Part shown: in pieces, positions 47,255-60,606 of the stretch
Layout of the letters: each line of letters starts with the position of its first letter
Numbering within the stretch: position 1 is the first letter of the stretch
Source of the DNA: Archilochus colubris
Taxonomy: Eukaryota; Chordata; Aves; Apodiformes; Trochilidae
Direction: 5' to 3'
Length of the DNA stretch: 64,000 bases
NCBI GenBank assembly: GCA_023079485.1
Contig: CM041083.1
Location: 63,245,810 to 63,309,809, forward strand
Notes under the pieces: model-generated
Told to the model about the DNA's origin: nothing
The model's input: only the letters and a program-made list of their open reading frames with translations
Database searches by the model: none
Position numbers and translations under genes: made by a program

Positions 47255-50200
47255 ATAATTTTAAGAGGTCCTTTGTTTAATGCCTGTTGCTGCTTGGTAT
47301 CTGCATTGTTAGCAGGTTCTGTAGTGTGTTGCAATGCATTGCTGTTTCTACAGTGGTACCATTTCCAACTTCCCTTACTTTTCTCCCCCTTCACATCCCT
47401 CCTGCAGTGGGATGAAGAAGAAACAGGGAGACAGCCTGAGCTTAGAAAAACAAGCAAGTAATAAATGGTAGTCTGAAATTAACTAAGCATCACTGGTATC
47501 TCTATCAAAGGTAAGTATAATTGCATTTTTTTCTGGCTAATACACATGAAGACATCATATTTGTACGAGCAGCACTGTCAAGGAGTAGACACTTCACTAA
47601 ATACTCTTTTCCATATAAATATTTCATAGGTGCAGGCCTTCTAGCTGAGAAATTGTGGTTGAAATGAAGTGTGTGGATTTTTGATCCTTCTTGTCAGATA
47701 TTCAGGTACCAGCTATCCCAGGCTGTTAAATTTTGAGAACAGATGGTATTCTAATTATATATTGGTGTTGATTCCAAATAATACAGGGACATACATTTGT
47801 TGTTTGTTCCTGAGATTAAAACAATTTAGCACATCAACTACCAGCATTCAGAGATTAAAATCTCTTTTCTTCTGGTACTTTGGTACTTTGTACAGAACCA
47901 GAACTTGGTTCTTCCCCTAGTAACTGATTTGATCCTGCCTTTTTTTAATGCAGTGTGATGAGACTTATGTACCTTTTTCCCTTTCAGGAGTCATGAAATT
48001 GTCTGGGTTTAGTGAAATCGTGTCTCAGATGACAAATACGTATCTTTTCCTAAGGGGAGGGAAAGGCTTTCTGAACAGACATTTGTGTTTTGAGGACTTG
48101 AAAGTACAAGAATGAATGCTCATCTCATGCTTAACATCTGATAGACTTCATTTTGGAACAGGAGGAAGTCCAGACACTTAAGATGGGGCTGTGTCCTTTA
48201 GAAGACCTCTTTTCTTGTCGTGAGAAATCACATTGTAAGTGGTTATCAGTTCTCAGATAAACAGAAACAAACCACGAAGCAACAAAAGTACTTTGAAACA
48301 ACTAGAGCTTTCCTTATCTGAGATGCAAAGTACTTATGCTGGCTATTCCAGCATCTGATCTCACAGCTGTAAGCCTCCACAAGGATATTTTCTTGGGTAA
48401 TTCTCTTTTGAGATGTGGAACATTTAATACTAAACACTTGATTTGCTAAAGGATCCAGGATATCATGACAAAGCTCTTAAGCTTTTACTCTAAATGTTCT
48501 AAACATTTAGCTAAGAAAAAGATGCTGATCCTTCATAATGAAGTAATGCCTTGGATCTGATCTAAAAAAGCAGTAGATTGATGAGAAAGACCTTACCTTA
48601 AGGAGCAGTCATACTTCAATAACTTAAGTTAGATCCTCTCAGTGGACCTAGACTGAAGGTTTCTACATTGTGTCTCTGCTGATCCCTTTCTTGCCAGTGT
48701 GAGATGAAGCCAAGTTACTTTTTCTGCTTTTCAGGAACTGCAGAGTGCATCTCATGCACACAAATGGAAAGCAACTGAGGTTTTTCTCTTCCATAAAAGA
48801 AACAGCTAGTCTTAGTTGCAATGTGGACTTAAAAAGAGTGAAGGAGCATGCAGGATAAGGTTTTCTCCTACCCTTTTCTATGTTAGGGCTTGCTTCACGT
48901 AAGTCTAATATCCCGTCGTCATTTATCTGATCCACAAGAGATCCTGCAGTTCACTGTAAGACTCGGTTGTTGGTCTGGATTTTACATCAGCTGGAAAGGT
49001 ACATATGAAGTTCCTGAAAATGCTTTTGGCTTGTGTGGCAAAATGTTTCAGTATTTCTTTGCTGGGTGAGAGAAATATACCCGTGGAGAAGATGACAGAA
49101 TCTTTGGCCTGAGTATTAGTTCTAATAGGTGAAATAATGAATTCCAAAGTAATCCTAGAAAAAGGAAATGGGCAGAAAGAATAGGTGCATTAAGGGCTTT
49201 TAATTAGGCTATTAGGAAATGCTGTATCCCACACTGGACACTTATTAAATGCCTTATTTCTTTCCATAAATATGGAGAAATCAGACTGTTCAGTGATTCA
49301 TTATTCATCTCTGTTCAGTTTAGGAGTACAAATGTCAGTGTTGTTTACTAGGTAGAGCATAGTTAAGACACCAAAATATTATTTTTTCTGATGATGCTGC
49401 TCAGTAATTTTGATGAGGAAGAGGAAGGGGAGAACAACTTTGAAAGAGGGCGAGGTAAAAATCTAGATAATTCTTTGATCTGACCAAGTATGACAATCAT
49501 TGTGTGTTTTACATTAGTATAACAAATATATGTAGTTTTCTGAAATTTGCTTGTGGAGTTTTAATGGTTTCTCGGAGTAATTGTGCAAAAAGCCTAGAAC
49601 CATAGATGTTCTTTTATTTTGAGGGAAGAGGAATTTCCCAGTCTTTATCAGCCTTTTATCAGTTTAATAAAGACAAATGATTTTGTTTATGGAAGCTTTG
49701 ATTTGGAGGACAATTTTTAAGGCTTTCTTCTTCAACCAGTTTCTGATGGGTCACTTTTGGCCATGTGGTTGTGAGCCTGTTAATGTGTAACCATTTTAAT
49801 AGCTCTGTGATTCTAGTTACTCAAAGGAAGGACCTTTCTAAGGAAATGTAGGTATACTTTCATATGAGAAAGTAAGTAGCATGTTATATATGTGCAGTCA
49901 ACAGCATTTTTATGGGTGAAGGAAAACTGAAAAAAAAAAAAAATCAACCATTTTGTAATCCTTGTTGCAGAGTGTGTTTGGACCTTTTGATCACTTCACC
50001 ATGTTGGGAGGTTCCAAGGAATGTAATTATCTGCAGTAATTTGTTTGGGGGGGACCCAGAAAAACATCTTGCAATAAAATGAGTTCATCTGAACTCTTCT
50101 TAACAGTGGATTAATTTTAGTTTGAACTAGCAGATGGTTTAGACAGTAAGAAAACTTTTAATAACTATGCCTTGGCTGTGATTCATGGGAAGCTTTATGC

Positions 50201-52592
50201 ACACATTTGACCATACAGTTGAAGTTGTTTTGGGTGCTAGTGTGTGTGCTTAGATTATGATCTGTGATACTTATTGCAGTTGTGTAACATGCTAATGAGA
50301 TCCTACCAGTAGTTCCACAATTAATCCTTTGTAAGCCATTTTAGCTGGAAATGGTATACCTTCTAATTACTATTACAAAACTTGTTTTACTTTTTTTGGA
50401 GGACTTTTTTTCTTCAGTCACTAAATATGTTTACGATTTGACTTTAAAATTAGGATTTGCACTTAACATGTTGCAGTTGAACAAATTTGATCATACTGCT
50501 ATGTTCTTTCTGCCCCATCCTCCCAGAAATAGGATTAAAAATCCAGTGTTTACCATTTAAAGAATATTCGAAGTTAATAATTTTATTTATTTATTTATTT
50601 TGCTAAGCCAGTTTAGCCTTCTAAAATTGCATTCTGTGTTTGCTCAAAGCAGAATCAATTTAGTGTGTACTTATTCAGAAATTATTATTCTCCTTCTTTC
50701 TGTTTGGCTGAATGAGCTCAAATCTGTATGCTTTTATGAGGTCTGAAAGGCTGGGAACTCATGGAAGAAACCATTAATCCACTTTTATACTTAATATACT
50801 TGTTAATGTTTCTTTGTGAACTGCTGAATGCTAAGCAGTCTTTGAAGACTGATCTGGAAAAAGAAGATCAGTACTTCACAGGGTGAACTTGTTAGGTTAT
50901 TTGGTGCAGTCTCCTGATTATGGAGAGACAGTATTGATGCTGGTGTCCTTTCATATATACAGTATATAATTTCGTTGTCTTAACTAGATTTGTTCTGGTC
51001 TTTTGAACCAAACATTCTCCTGCACATGTGGTTTTGTGCTAGTTAAAGAAGTAATACTTTATTCACTTCAATTTCTCCATTAGGGATTGGGGTGTGTTTG
51101 GTGTGCACCTGAAATAGAGCTGCTGGTTTAGTTTCTTCTGATTTCTATCTAATTTGCACACACCAAAACTGTTCTGTGAAACCAATCAACACATGACAAG
51201 TAGGAACTATCTGAGGATTTTCCAAGCAGTAGTTCTGCTGCTGCAAAATAAAGTCTGGTTTGTAGTCATGTTTGTACAGCTTCTAAAGCTCGAGTCTCTG
51301 AAGGAGTTTAAATAATGATGAATTATGCATTTCAGCACTCATGAAGCTTTGTGTTCTTTCCATCAGTGAATGCTTACTGTAAAATGCTTCCAAACAAGTC
51401 AGTTGGGTTAGAGGTAATGTTAGAGGCTCTAGTTTAAGACACAGGAGAATTTTTGTCCTCTGAGTTAACCATTAGAAAGCAAAAATCACTGCCTACTGCA
51501 GAGAGTAATTGGATATATTAAGTGCTATGAGCTTTTCAGACGTGTATTCATGAGTTCTCTTGTATACTTCTGTCAGGCTTGAATCAAGATATGTTTTATA
51601 TTTACCACCTTTTCTTGAAGAGTTGTGAGCTTCAACTGGCCTGAATAGTTGATATGTATTTCTCTGTGATTAAGCAGCTCTGTCTCTTAATTCTGTTAAC
51701 CATCTGTGAGTGCAGATACTAATTTCAGTAGTGTACCTGTCACAAGAATGGTGAATACGTAATACAAACTTATATATAAACTGAAAAAAACAAGATGAGG
51801 TTTTGCTGATGAGGACTTTGATTTTCTGAAATTCTGTTCAATTAGAACTTCATGAATAGCAGACTTCACTATAAAAACACAGAAGTAAGTTTTTTCCCAC
51901 AAAAATGAGTAACTTTATCACAATATTTTTATATGGTCTCTGTTTCTACATGTTAAGAGACAACATACTATTTATATATTTTAATTTTTTAAAACTCTCA
52001 TTTTATGGAGAATATTTCTGCCATTAATATTCCGTTCATGTAGACTTCTTCTGTTGTTCTTTTAATCTATGCAAATCATTGATTTCTACTTTTTAATTTG
52101 TATCTGTGTATATTGCAAACAGAAATGGTGATTAACTTGCAAAACTTTTTACTATGTGACTGATTTCTTATTAATATTCACATTTTTTGAGCATTGGAAG
52201 GCCAGATAAAAAGCTCACTTTTCATTTGTGGAAATCACTTTCTTTACTGAGTTGGGCAGTAGAGAAACTACAAAGATGTTTTGTAGGCTGAACATAACTT
52301 GGATTTTGGTGGCTTATGATCTCAATTAATCCTCAAGTAAATAGCTGAGGTTCTGCCAGGTATCACTGATACTTTGCATCCCTTGTACATTGTGTCATAA
52401 ACCTGAATAACTGTTCCTAATGACTGTAATGACTGTTCATACTTCATCAAGTTACAAAATTGTCATAAACATTAAGTTTCCAGTAGGAAACACCTTTCCT
52501 TTTAGCTTGTTTTAACATGTTCTGAATTAACATTTCAGTTGTTTTCAGAGCTTTTCTCTATCACATCAAGTTTTTTGTCATTAAGAGGTGAT

Positions 52593-52638
52593 ATTAAACA
52601 TTAAATCAACATTAAACATTAATTAAAGCATTAAATCA
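52593..52638. repeat. ATTAAA(C/T) short tandem repeat
   Basis: Irregular repeats of ATTAAAC and ATTAAATC over about 45 bp. Its plus-strand ATTAAA hexamers are probably not functional. Confidence 0.7.
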
Positions 52639-52724
52639 AAAGAATAGGAACTTAAGTAAAACATGAAGGATAAGGCATTAGTGTATTATTATCAGAGGTA
52701 AATGATTTGTCATTATTAACAGCA

Positions 52725-52749
52725 CCATCATAGGCAATACCTATGATGG
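52725..52749. repeat. 10-bp perfect inverted repeat, 5-nt loop
   Basis: CCATCATAGG, CAATA, then the exact reverse complement. Confidence 0.9.
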
Positions 52750-54244
52750 GATGGTTCTTCCGAAAATCTTTGATCTCTCAATTTCTGTTCTTTTGGGCTG
52801 CTTTTCCTTGAACACAGTTCCTTTCCATTTCCCCTTGAGCATAAGGCAAGTTTTTTCATGGAGTTTTTATAATAAGCTTGTGTTCAAAGCACAGTTTATG
52901 TTGCCTTTATCTCCAGACGACCTGTGCATCTTATGAATGTCCAAAAGTCAGGTCAACAACAGAAGAGTGTGGACATAATTGTAGGGAAATGTTTAACCAG
53001 TTTGACAACCAACACCTGACAGAAGCTCTGAAAAAACCTGTGGTCTTAATTGTATTTCACCGCTAATCTGAGTTTTATGCTCGTTCTTCATGTGCCTTTA
53101 ATTTCTACAATAGAATTTCAGATCTGATTGGCAGTATCAGTAATTACTGTCACCATGAGTTTTTCTTTCTCCTGCAGGGACCATTGGTCTCAGCACCAAA
53201 TAAGGCACAGTTGGTTTTGTAATAATGTGATCACATATTCAGCATATGGCGAATAAAGCAGAATCAAGTGTGCATGAGTCCCAAATACTAAAACATCCTG
53301 ACTTTGAACGTTTTTAATGTAGTTAAAATGGATTTTTTTTTTAAATGCTATATTTCCACTATCATTAATCTTACATAGCTTGTCATTTTTGTCCCCTTTT
53401 GCTGGTACTAGTTTTAGTGATTTGAGTGAATTCTTCAGGTGAACTGAGTGTCAGGGAGCTGTTCTGGTTAAAGAGTGACTTGGCAAAAAGTTTAACATTC
53501 ACATGACTGTGTTCCTTAAATAGCAGTGCTAAGGGAAATAAGATTAAAAAGATAGAACCATAGAACTGTAAATATATTTTTATTACTGGAAAACATGTTT
53601 TTAATGAACTCTAGAATGAAATGTCTTGCTTATGCTGACACTCATGAATCATTTATTTCCTGCTCAAAATGTCCATTTCTAGACCAGAATTTGGACAGAA
53701 GTAGTAAATGAGGATTGAATTTTCCTTTTAATTTTATAAACTCACTAAAAGTATGCTTCTGTTTCTGAAGATCCCCATTCTTGGACAAGTATTAAGGAAA
53801 GGAATAAAGATTTTTTTTTCCTCAACTCCTGCTTGTGGAACTGAGAGATTCTTCAAGAACTTTTAATGTGAAATGTAGACTGGTGTTGATCTCCTAGATG
53901 GATTACTCAGTTTTTTCAGCCTTCCCACTTGGCTTTCTACATTCTCCCACAGTATGCAAATAAAGAGATAACAGATCTGAACAAAATGTTGCATCTTTCT
54001 CTGCTGCACCAGTGTGCTCAGGTACTTCAGATCTCCCAGGCCTCTGCTGTCAGAGGCAAGGTTCAAGGAGAAGAACTACCAGCAATCAGTTTAAGTGAGG
54101 GTTGAGCTCAATCTGTGCAAGACCATAGGATGAATTTGAGAGTGCTGAGTTTGCAGTTTGTTGCTGGAAAGCTTCCTTTCATCTATAAAAGACTAAAGAA
54201 ATTAGGGAGGGGTCTCAGTAAACCATGGGAAGGCAAATGTTTCA

Positions 54245-55437
54245 CAATACTTGAAACAGATCAGAGGGGAACCCATAGATTTACAGGCTAGTGCTGATCT
54301 CCTCAGTCCCCAGAAATGATGTAGGGTGAATCCTTTTGAAATACATTTCTGTGCATGTCAGTGGTAAGAGGGGGCTTGACACAGGCACTGAGGATTCATC
54401 AAGGATAAATTGTGCTTGACCACATTTCAGTCTGTGATGAAATGCCTAGACTTGTGGGTGAGGAAGGAGCAGTGGATATAATTCACGTTGCCTTTAGTAA
54501 GGCTTCCATCACTGTCTCCTACTGTATTCTTGTCATCTTAGTTAGAATGCTATGGTCTATGTGGTTGGTCAGACAGATGGGTAGAAAACTGGTTGCATGA
54601 GCAGGCTTAGAGGGTTGCAATTAATGGGCTAATTGCCTGAGTCCTGTTTGACATCTTTATGTACTTCCATGATGGAGGTAACACGATCCACATTCACCCA
54701 GATGGCAGATGACACCAAACTAAAGGAACTAGTTGATACGTTCAAGGGCAGAGCTGCCATGCAGAAGGACCTAGTCTGCTGGGATGAGCAGGCAGGAGGC
54801 TTATGAGATTCAAAAAGGATGAATGGGAGTAAAGGACCCTTGGATGGATGGAGGCTGGGTCTGTCTGATGGGGAGCAGCTCTGCAAAGCTCTGCAGCTGC
54901 ATGAAGGGGCTGGTGGACAGCAAGTTGAACATAACCCAGTGGTGCACCCAGTGGAGAATTTTAGTGGGAAATGAATGGTACTAGTTAAGGCATGTGTGGA
55001 ATACTCCATCTAGCTTTTGGCTGTCCAGTACAAAAAAAGACACTGATACACAAGCAGCTTCCTTGGAGTACACCAGAGTGATTAGTGGGCTGAAGCACAG
55101 GTCCTGTGAGAAGAGGCTGGGGAATGGGCTTGGTTAGCTTGGAGAAGAGGGGGGTTTGGTGTCATCTAATAGCAGCCTTCCCATACTATGAGGCAGTTAC
55201 TGAGAAGAGTAACCAGGCTCTTAGCATGGTGGGAGAACGAGTAACAATAGATACAAATAGAAATGAGAGGTTCTAATCAAAAGTAAGAAAAACCTTGGAA
55301 GTTTTCAAGATATGATTGGATAAAGTCCTGAGCAAGTTGTTTTAATCTCATAGGTGACCTTGAGTAGAAGGTTAAACTAGATGACCTCTTGCTGTCTTTT
55401 CCATTTCATCCCTTCCAATTCATTCTATCATAATTCT
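54245..55437 (+). mobile_element. CR1 LINE, old decayed copy
   Basis: Contains decayed CR1 segments in order: AAATTGTGCTTGACCACATTTCAG, GATGGCAGATGACACCAAAC (the ADDTK region), GGAGAAGAGGGGGGTTTGGT, and a tail with GATGACCTCTTGCTGTC...CCCTTCCAATTCATTCTATCA. It is more diverged than the 22-24 kb copy. The 5' limit is uncertain. Confidence 0.8.
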
Positions 55438-56787
55438 GTTTTGAAATACTGATTGGCTTACTATATCATGTGTGCTTAGGTTTCTAGCCTAAATGGTGAC
55501 CTAAGTTTTCTAGTTTTCTAAGCCTTCATAGTAATCCAAGATCTTTTGTTCTTCCATGGTGATAGGGCTTCCCATGTATGTTTAGCTGCAAAAAAAAAAA
55601 AACCCTGCATAAAATACAGTAGTACTGAATGGACTTTCAGACAACGAAATCATTGCACCCCAAAACTATACTGGTACATTAGCAGTGCCAAAACTGGAAT
55701 TTGTCTACTTTTGTTTCCAGTATTACTGATGTGTTCCTGCTTGATGTACCAGTCCTGAGTTTTGTCTCCCGTCTTCTCACTTGCTTTCTCAAATTACTTA
55801 TAGTTTTAATGTTGACACTTGTGTATAGAGTCTGTGTTTCAAAGCACTGAACTAGCATTCATGACTATAATATATTTTAAAATATGTCTCCGAGGGAGGA
55901 AGTTGTTTTGTTACAGATGGTAATGGTACATTTAAAATATTAATCATCCTGTAGGTATATCTGTATGAGAGTTTGTGGTAAACCTTATGTTGTCACTTGA
56001 TCTTATTTTTATCTTCATCTTCCAGAAGAGAGCTCAGTGTGCATGACAGTTCTGTAGCTGCTCTGCCTTTGGCTCACTGTACAGTTCAGGTCAGACCATG
56101 TTAGTTCTTTCAGTCGTCTTGCCATCCAAGTTTTCTGAGGATTTTCTGTGGTCTTAAAGTTTAATTTTTCAGAGTATAATTAGCCATTTTATTTTAATCT
56201 TCCCTCTGTAGTTAGTTCTTCATGCACTGGCTGTTTAACCAATTCATAAAATGCATGCTTGTGGTCAAATCTTAAAAAATCAAGTCAATATCTTTTAAGA
56301 ACCTTAAAATTTATAGTGGATATAAATGTTACATGCTAAAAAAAAAGTCACATCTTGTTAAAAATGGAAAATTTTAACTCAGGTTTTTTATTTTGTAGTA
56401 AACTGAGTGTTCAGCTACCACTACATTCTTTTGAAGTGTTAGAATATATATCTTCCTCACCACCCTTGAAGGCACACAATGTATCCAAGATGTAACTTGT
56501 CCAATGACACAGCCAATAGTCTTCTTGCCTAAATGATCTAATTGCTTATTTTCTGCAAATTTTATTCCCTTCTTTCTGATTTCACAGCCTTCCCATTCCA
56601 GTCTTAGTTATTTTCGTCATGTTTAGCTGTTCAGGCAGAGTGGAAGATAAGAACTGTGTTTACCTTGAAGCAAATGGTTTAAACTACACTGAATTTTACT
56701 TGCCTGTAAGTTCTCATAAGGCTTCTCATTTTGTCCTGTTACTGCTAGGAGAAGGATAATGAAAGAAACTCTTCTTTCCTAATATCT

Positions 56788-57165
56788 TGTGGTGGGCTGA
56801 CCTTGGACAGCTGCCAAGTATTCACCAAGCTGCTCTCTTGTTGTCCCTCCCTCAACAGGACATGGGAGAAAATAAGATGGAAGAGCTTATGTCTTATAAA
56901 AAGATAGGGAGATCACTTACCATTTACTGTCATGGGCAAAACAGTTTCAACTTGGGGAAAATGAATCTAATGTTTTGCCAATTAAAAGTAGAGTAGGCTG
57001 GTGAAACACAGACAAAACTAGTAAACACCTTTATGCCCAACTTCTTCCCAGGCTTGACTTCACTCCTTCCTTCCTGGCTCTCTGTCTGCCTCATGTGCGT
57101 GCAGTTCCTGATGTGTTCTCACAAAGCCCCTCCCTGCAGCCTCTGATTACCTTGACACATAAACC
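56788..57165 (-). mobile_element. Solo LTR fragment of an avian endogenous retrovirus (family A)
   Basis: Starts TGTGGTGGGCTGACC and includes TGTCATGGGCAAAACAGTTT then CAACTTGGGGAAAA, and TTCTTCCCAGGCTTGACTTC. These match an LTR family that is abundant in birds (ERVL-like by my memory). Orientation is minus, judged from where the family's poly(A) and TATA regions fall. It is truncated and no internal coding region is present. It is related to 62513-63262. Confidence 0.7.
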
Positions 57166-58355
57166 CGAAGGCTGTCATCAACTTTTGAGTATTCAAATTT
57201 ATTACAGAAGACATGTATTAATGGGTCGGGATTTCAGCAGTCTCCCATTGCTTTCCAGATAACTGAAGTACTCATGCTAGCATAAACACTTTCAGAATTA
57301 GTGAAGTAAATATACAGCAAGTAATCTGAATTTTTTTTTTTATCTTTCAGCAATAATTTGGTGCCCCCATCGATTCATTTTCCTTATGACAATCTTGTAA
57401 AATGTTAGTTTGTGTAAGTACCTTACAAGTAGTATACCTTTTCTAATTTTATTCACTGAAAGGTATTTAGTCACTTGACCTCCTTTTATTTGTGTGGATA
57501 TCATCAGCTTTCCAAATCTAGCATCCAGCTGCATCTGGAAATTCAGGTGTTGATCAGAAACTGATGTCCTGATAATATTTTTTTATCTCCCGAGTTGTTT
57601 TCAGGCTTTAAAGGTATTTGCTGATACTTTTTAACTTGTTTTTCTTTCAAGTTTGATTCTCCTCCAGCCGCACTGTAAGAACAAATATCTCTGCTGGGAT
57701 TGCTGACTTGTCAACCTGTCTTGGAAGAGAATGATGCCCTTAATGGGATGACTTCCTAAAAGGGAAACTGCTGATTTTTTTTTCTGCTTTTTGTGTTACT
57801 TTGTTATTGTTTTATTCTCCAGGGCCTCACAATGAAAAGTTAGTGATACAGGATCAATAACCTTCTGCATATCATTTGTTCTTGAATACTGCTGTATGTA
57901 GACCTACCTGATGTTGGACATAAACATCACTTTTATCAAACTTTATGTCAACAAATAAAATGTCAAAAAATAACTTTAAAATCAAGCATCTACTTGAGAA
58001 GACTTCTGAGTATGTTATCTGATATATATATTGCTCTACAAGAAAGGGTCAGTCCCACATGAAAGACAGTGGTGCTTATTTTCATATTGATACTTGTCCA
58101 ATCAGTGTGAATGCATGTGGACCATCATTCAAAGCACAAGAGAGATTCACTCATTTGTAGGTAGGTGATATGTATGTAGGCATTAACTTCTCTTTGATCT
58201 TGGTTCAGGACCTTAAAATTTTGAGATTTGGAAATTAGGTGTATATGGTATGTTGTACGCTATGCCATTTTCTATATAATGTGTATCTTCTTTTAATACA
58301 TGTATTCTATCCAGCTGTATTCTATCTTGCTTTTTTTATTTTTTTTTACACTTAG

Positions 58356-60215
58356 AAATGAATGAGGGGAATAAATTGAGCTTTTTGTTAACTGGGAAAA
58401 GGTAAATACCATGCCTATCTTCAAGCTGAGAGAGAGAGAGGATACAGGGAACTATAGATCATTTAACATAATCTCGGTCTCTGGAAAGGTTACATTGCAG
58501 ATTCTTGTGGAAGTCATGTACAAAGTTGCTAAGGACAAGAAAATGGCTGGGAGCATGTTTTGCGTAGTTTTACCAAAGACAAATTATGCTTAACTAACCT
58601 GTCAACCTCCTGTAATGACATGACTGGTCTAGTGGATGAAGGAACTGCAGTGGATGCTTACCTGGACTTTAGTAAGGCCTTTGACATGGTCTCCCATAGC
58701 ATCCTTATTGTCTAGTTGGCAAAATATGCAGCAGGTAAGTGCACTTACATGGTGACTGCTATGCTCAAAGGGGGTCAGTAGCACAAAATCTAACTGATAT
58801 CTGTGCTTACTGTGTTCTTCATAGTCCGTATGTGGGTCAGTATTGTATAATGTCTGCATTTAGTCACCTGGATAATAGGATGGAGTACACTTGCAGCAGC
58901 TTTGCAGATACCACATTGTGGGCTGCAGCTGGTATGCCAAAGGGCAAGACAGATATTATCAGGGACCTCAACAGGCTGGAAAAATGGAATGATGGGAACA
59001 TCACAAAGTCTTGCACATGGAGAGGGAAAACCCCTTCCACTCAGGCTGGGGTTTACTGGCTACAAAGCAGCTTTTCAGTAAGATCCTAGGGGTCCATATG
59101 GACACCAAAGTGAACACGGATCACAAGTGTGCCCTGGTGGTGAAGAAGGCCAACTGTATAATACTCTGTATTAGCAACAGTATAGTCAGCTGGTTAAGGG
59201 GAGCAGTCATTCATTCTGTTCTGTGCTTGAGGCCACATTTAGAGTACCATAGCTGTTTTTTGGCTTTTCAGCACAAGATAACTACTAATGTTCTGGTATG
59301 AGTCTAGCAGGAAACCAAAATGATTAGGAGACTGGAGCATATGACATATGAGGAATGTTTTTTCAGCCTGGCAGACAGCTGAATGCCACACAGACACTAA
59401 GTCACCGTCCCCAAGGAATGGTGGAGAGAATCAGAAAGTCAAAAGTAAAGAGGCTTGTGGGTTGAGATTAAAACAGTTTATTAATTGCAGCAAAGTATAT
59501 TTGTAATACACATAATAGTAATAATAGAATATGCAAACAAATGATGTGAAGTGTGACTGCTCAACACCCACTGACTGATGCCCAGCCCATTCCTGCGAAG
59601 TGGTCCTGGAGAAAAGAAATCCTGAAACCTCAGTCCTGGACGAGAGAGAACTTCCATGCCAACTCTCATCTATATGAAGTTGGATCATATGGAATATTTC
59701 ACTGGCAAATTAGGATCTTTTGCTGTGGTTGTGCTCCCTCCTAGTTTCTTGTGCACCTGCACACTAGCAAAGCATGGGAAGTTGAAAAGTCCATGATTTT
59801 TTAGCAACATCTAAAAACATCAATATAGAAAAAACAGAATGGAAGAGGCCAAAAGAACTAGTTTTGCTTAGTCTGAAGGAAATAAGGCTCAGTGCATGTT
59901 ATTGTGGTCCTCAGCTAATTAATGGGAAGGTATGAAGACGATGGAGGCTGTCTTCTCAGAGGTGTGCATTAGAAGAGAAGGTGCAGTGATCTCAAGTTGA
60001 AACAAGGGAGGTTCAATCTTATTAGGCACAAGGAACAACGTTTTAACCATTAGAGTAATTAAACACTCTTAAGAGGTTTATCATTGTCTCCAATCCTGGA
60101 GATTTTCAGAGCTTGATTGTGTAAGCTGCTGAGCAAACTGATTTTGTTGGCTGTTCTTTGAGCAGGATTAGATAAATTCCAGATGTCTCTTCCAGCTTGT
60201 ATTGTTCTATGATTT
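58356..60215 (+). mobile_element. CR1 LINE, long copy interrupted by a solo LTR
   Basis: Runs from the RT region (CAGGGAACTATAGATCATTT; later TTTAGTAAGGCCTTTGACATGG, the SKAFD motif) through GAGTACCATAG and GAGACTGGAGCATATGACA, then resumes after the LTR at 59837 and ends CCAGCTTGTATTGTTCTATG. It is decayed, with many stops, and about 1.4 kb of CR1 remains when the LTR is removed. Confidence 0.85.
59356..59836 (-). mobile_element. Solo LTR (481 bp, TG...CA) inserted in CR1
   Basis: Begins TGTTTTTTCAGCCTGGCAG and ends TAGAAAAAACA. Internal landmarks GTGGGTTGAGATTAAAACAG, CTGACTGATGCCCAGCCCAT and TTTCTTGTGCACCTGCACAC match a widespread avian ERV LTR family. On the minus strand AATAAA (TTTATT on plus, near 59476) fits the LTR poly(A) signal, so orientation is minus. 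CR1 sequence resumes directly after it. A solo LTR is the product of recombination between the two LTRs of a provirus. Confidence 0.85.
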
Positions 60216-60606
60216 GCCTTGTCTGTACTTACAAAATATGCCTGTGCTTTCTAGATACAATCTGGTAAATCTTGACTTCCAATTTTAGTGATGTATGCAT
60301 ACCAACATTGTGTGTGGACATAAAGACCACCCCTCTCAAAAGAAACTAGTGGTAAATAGGTAAATAGTTTGGCTTTATATAAAAGCTGAATTCATCCTTA
60401 CTTGGGTGTACTGGTGGATGAGAAGCAGGACATGAGTGGACAGTGTGTTCTTCCAGGCCTGAAAGCTAACTGTGTCCTGGGCTGCATCAAAAGTGTAGCC
60501 AGCAGGTTGAGAGAGGTGATTCTTCCTCTCAGCTCTGCTCTCCTGAACACACCTAGAGTACTGTGTCCTGTTCTGGGGTCCTCAGCACAAGGAAGATATA
60601 GACATG

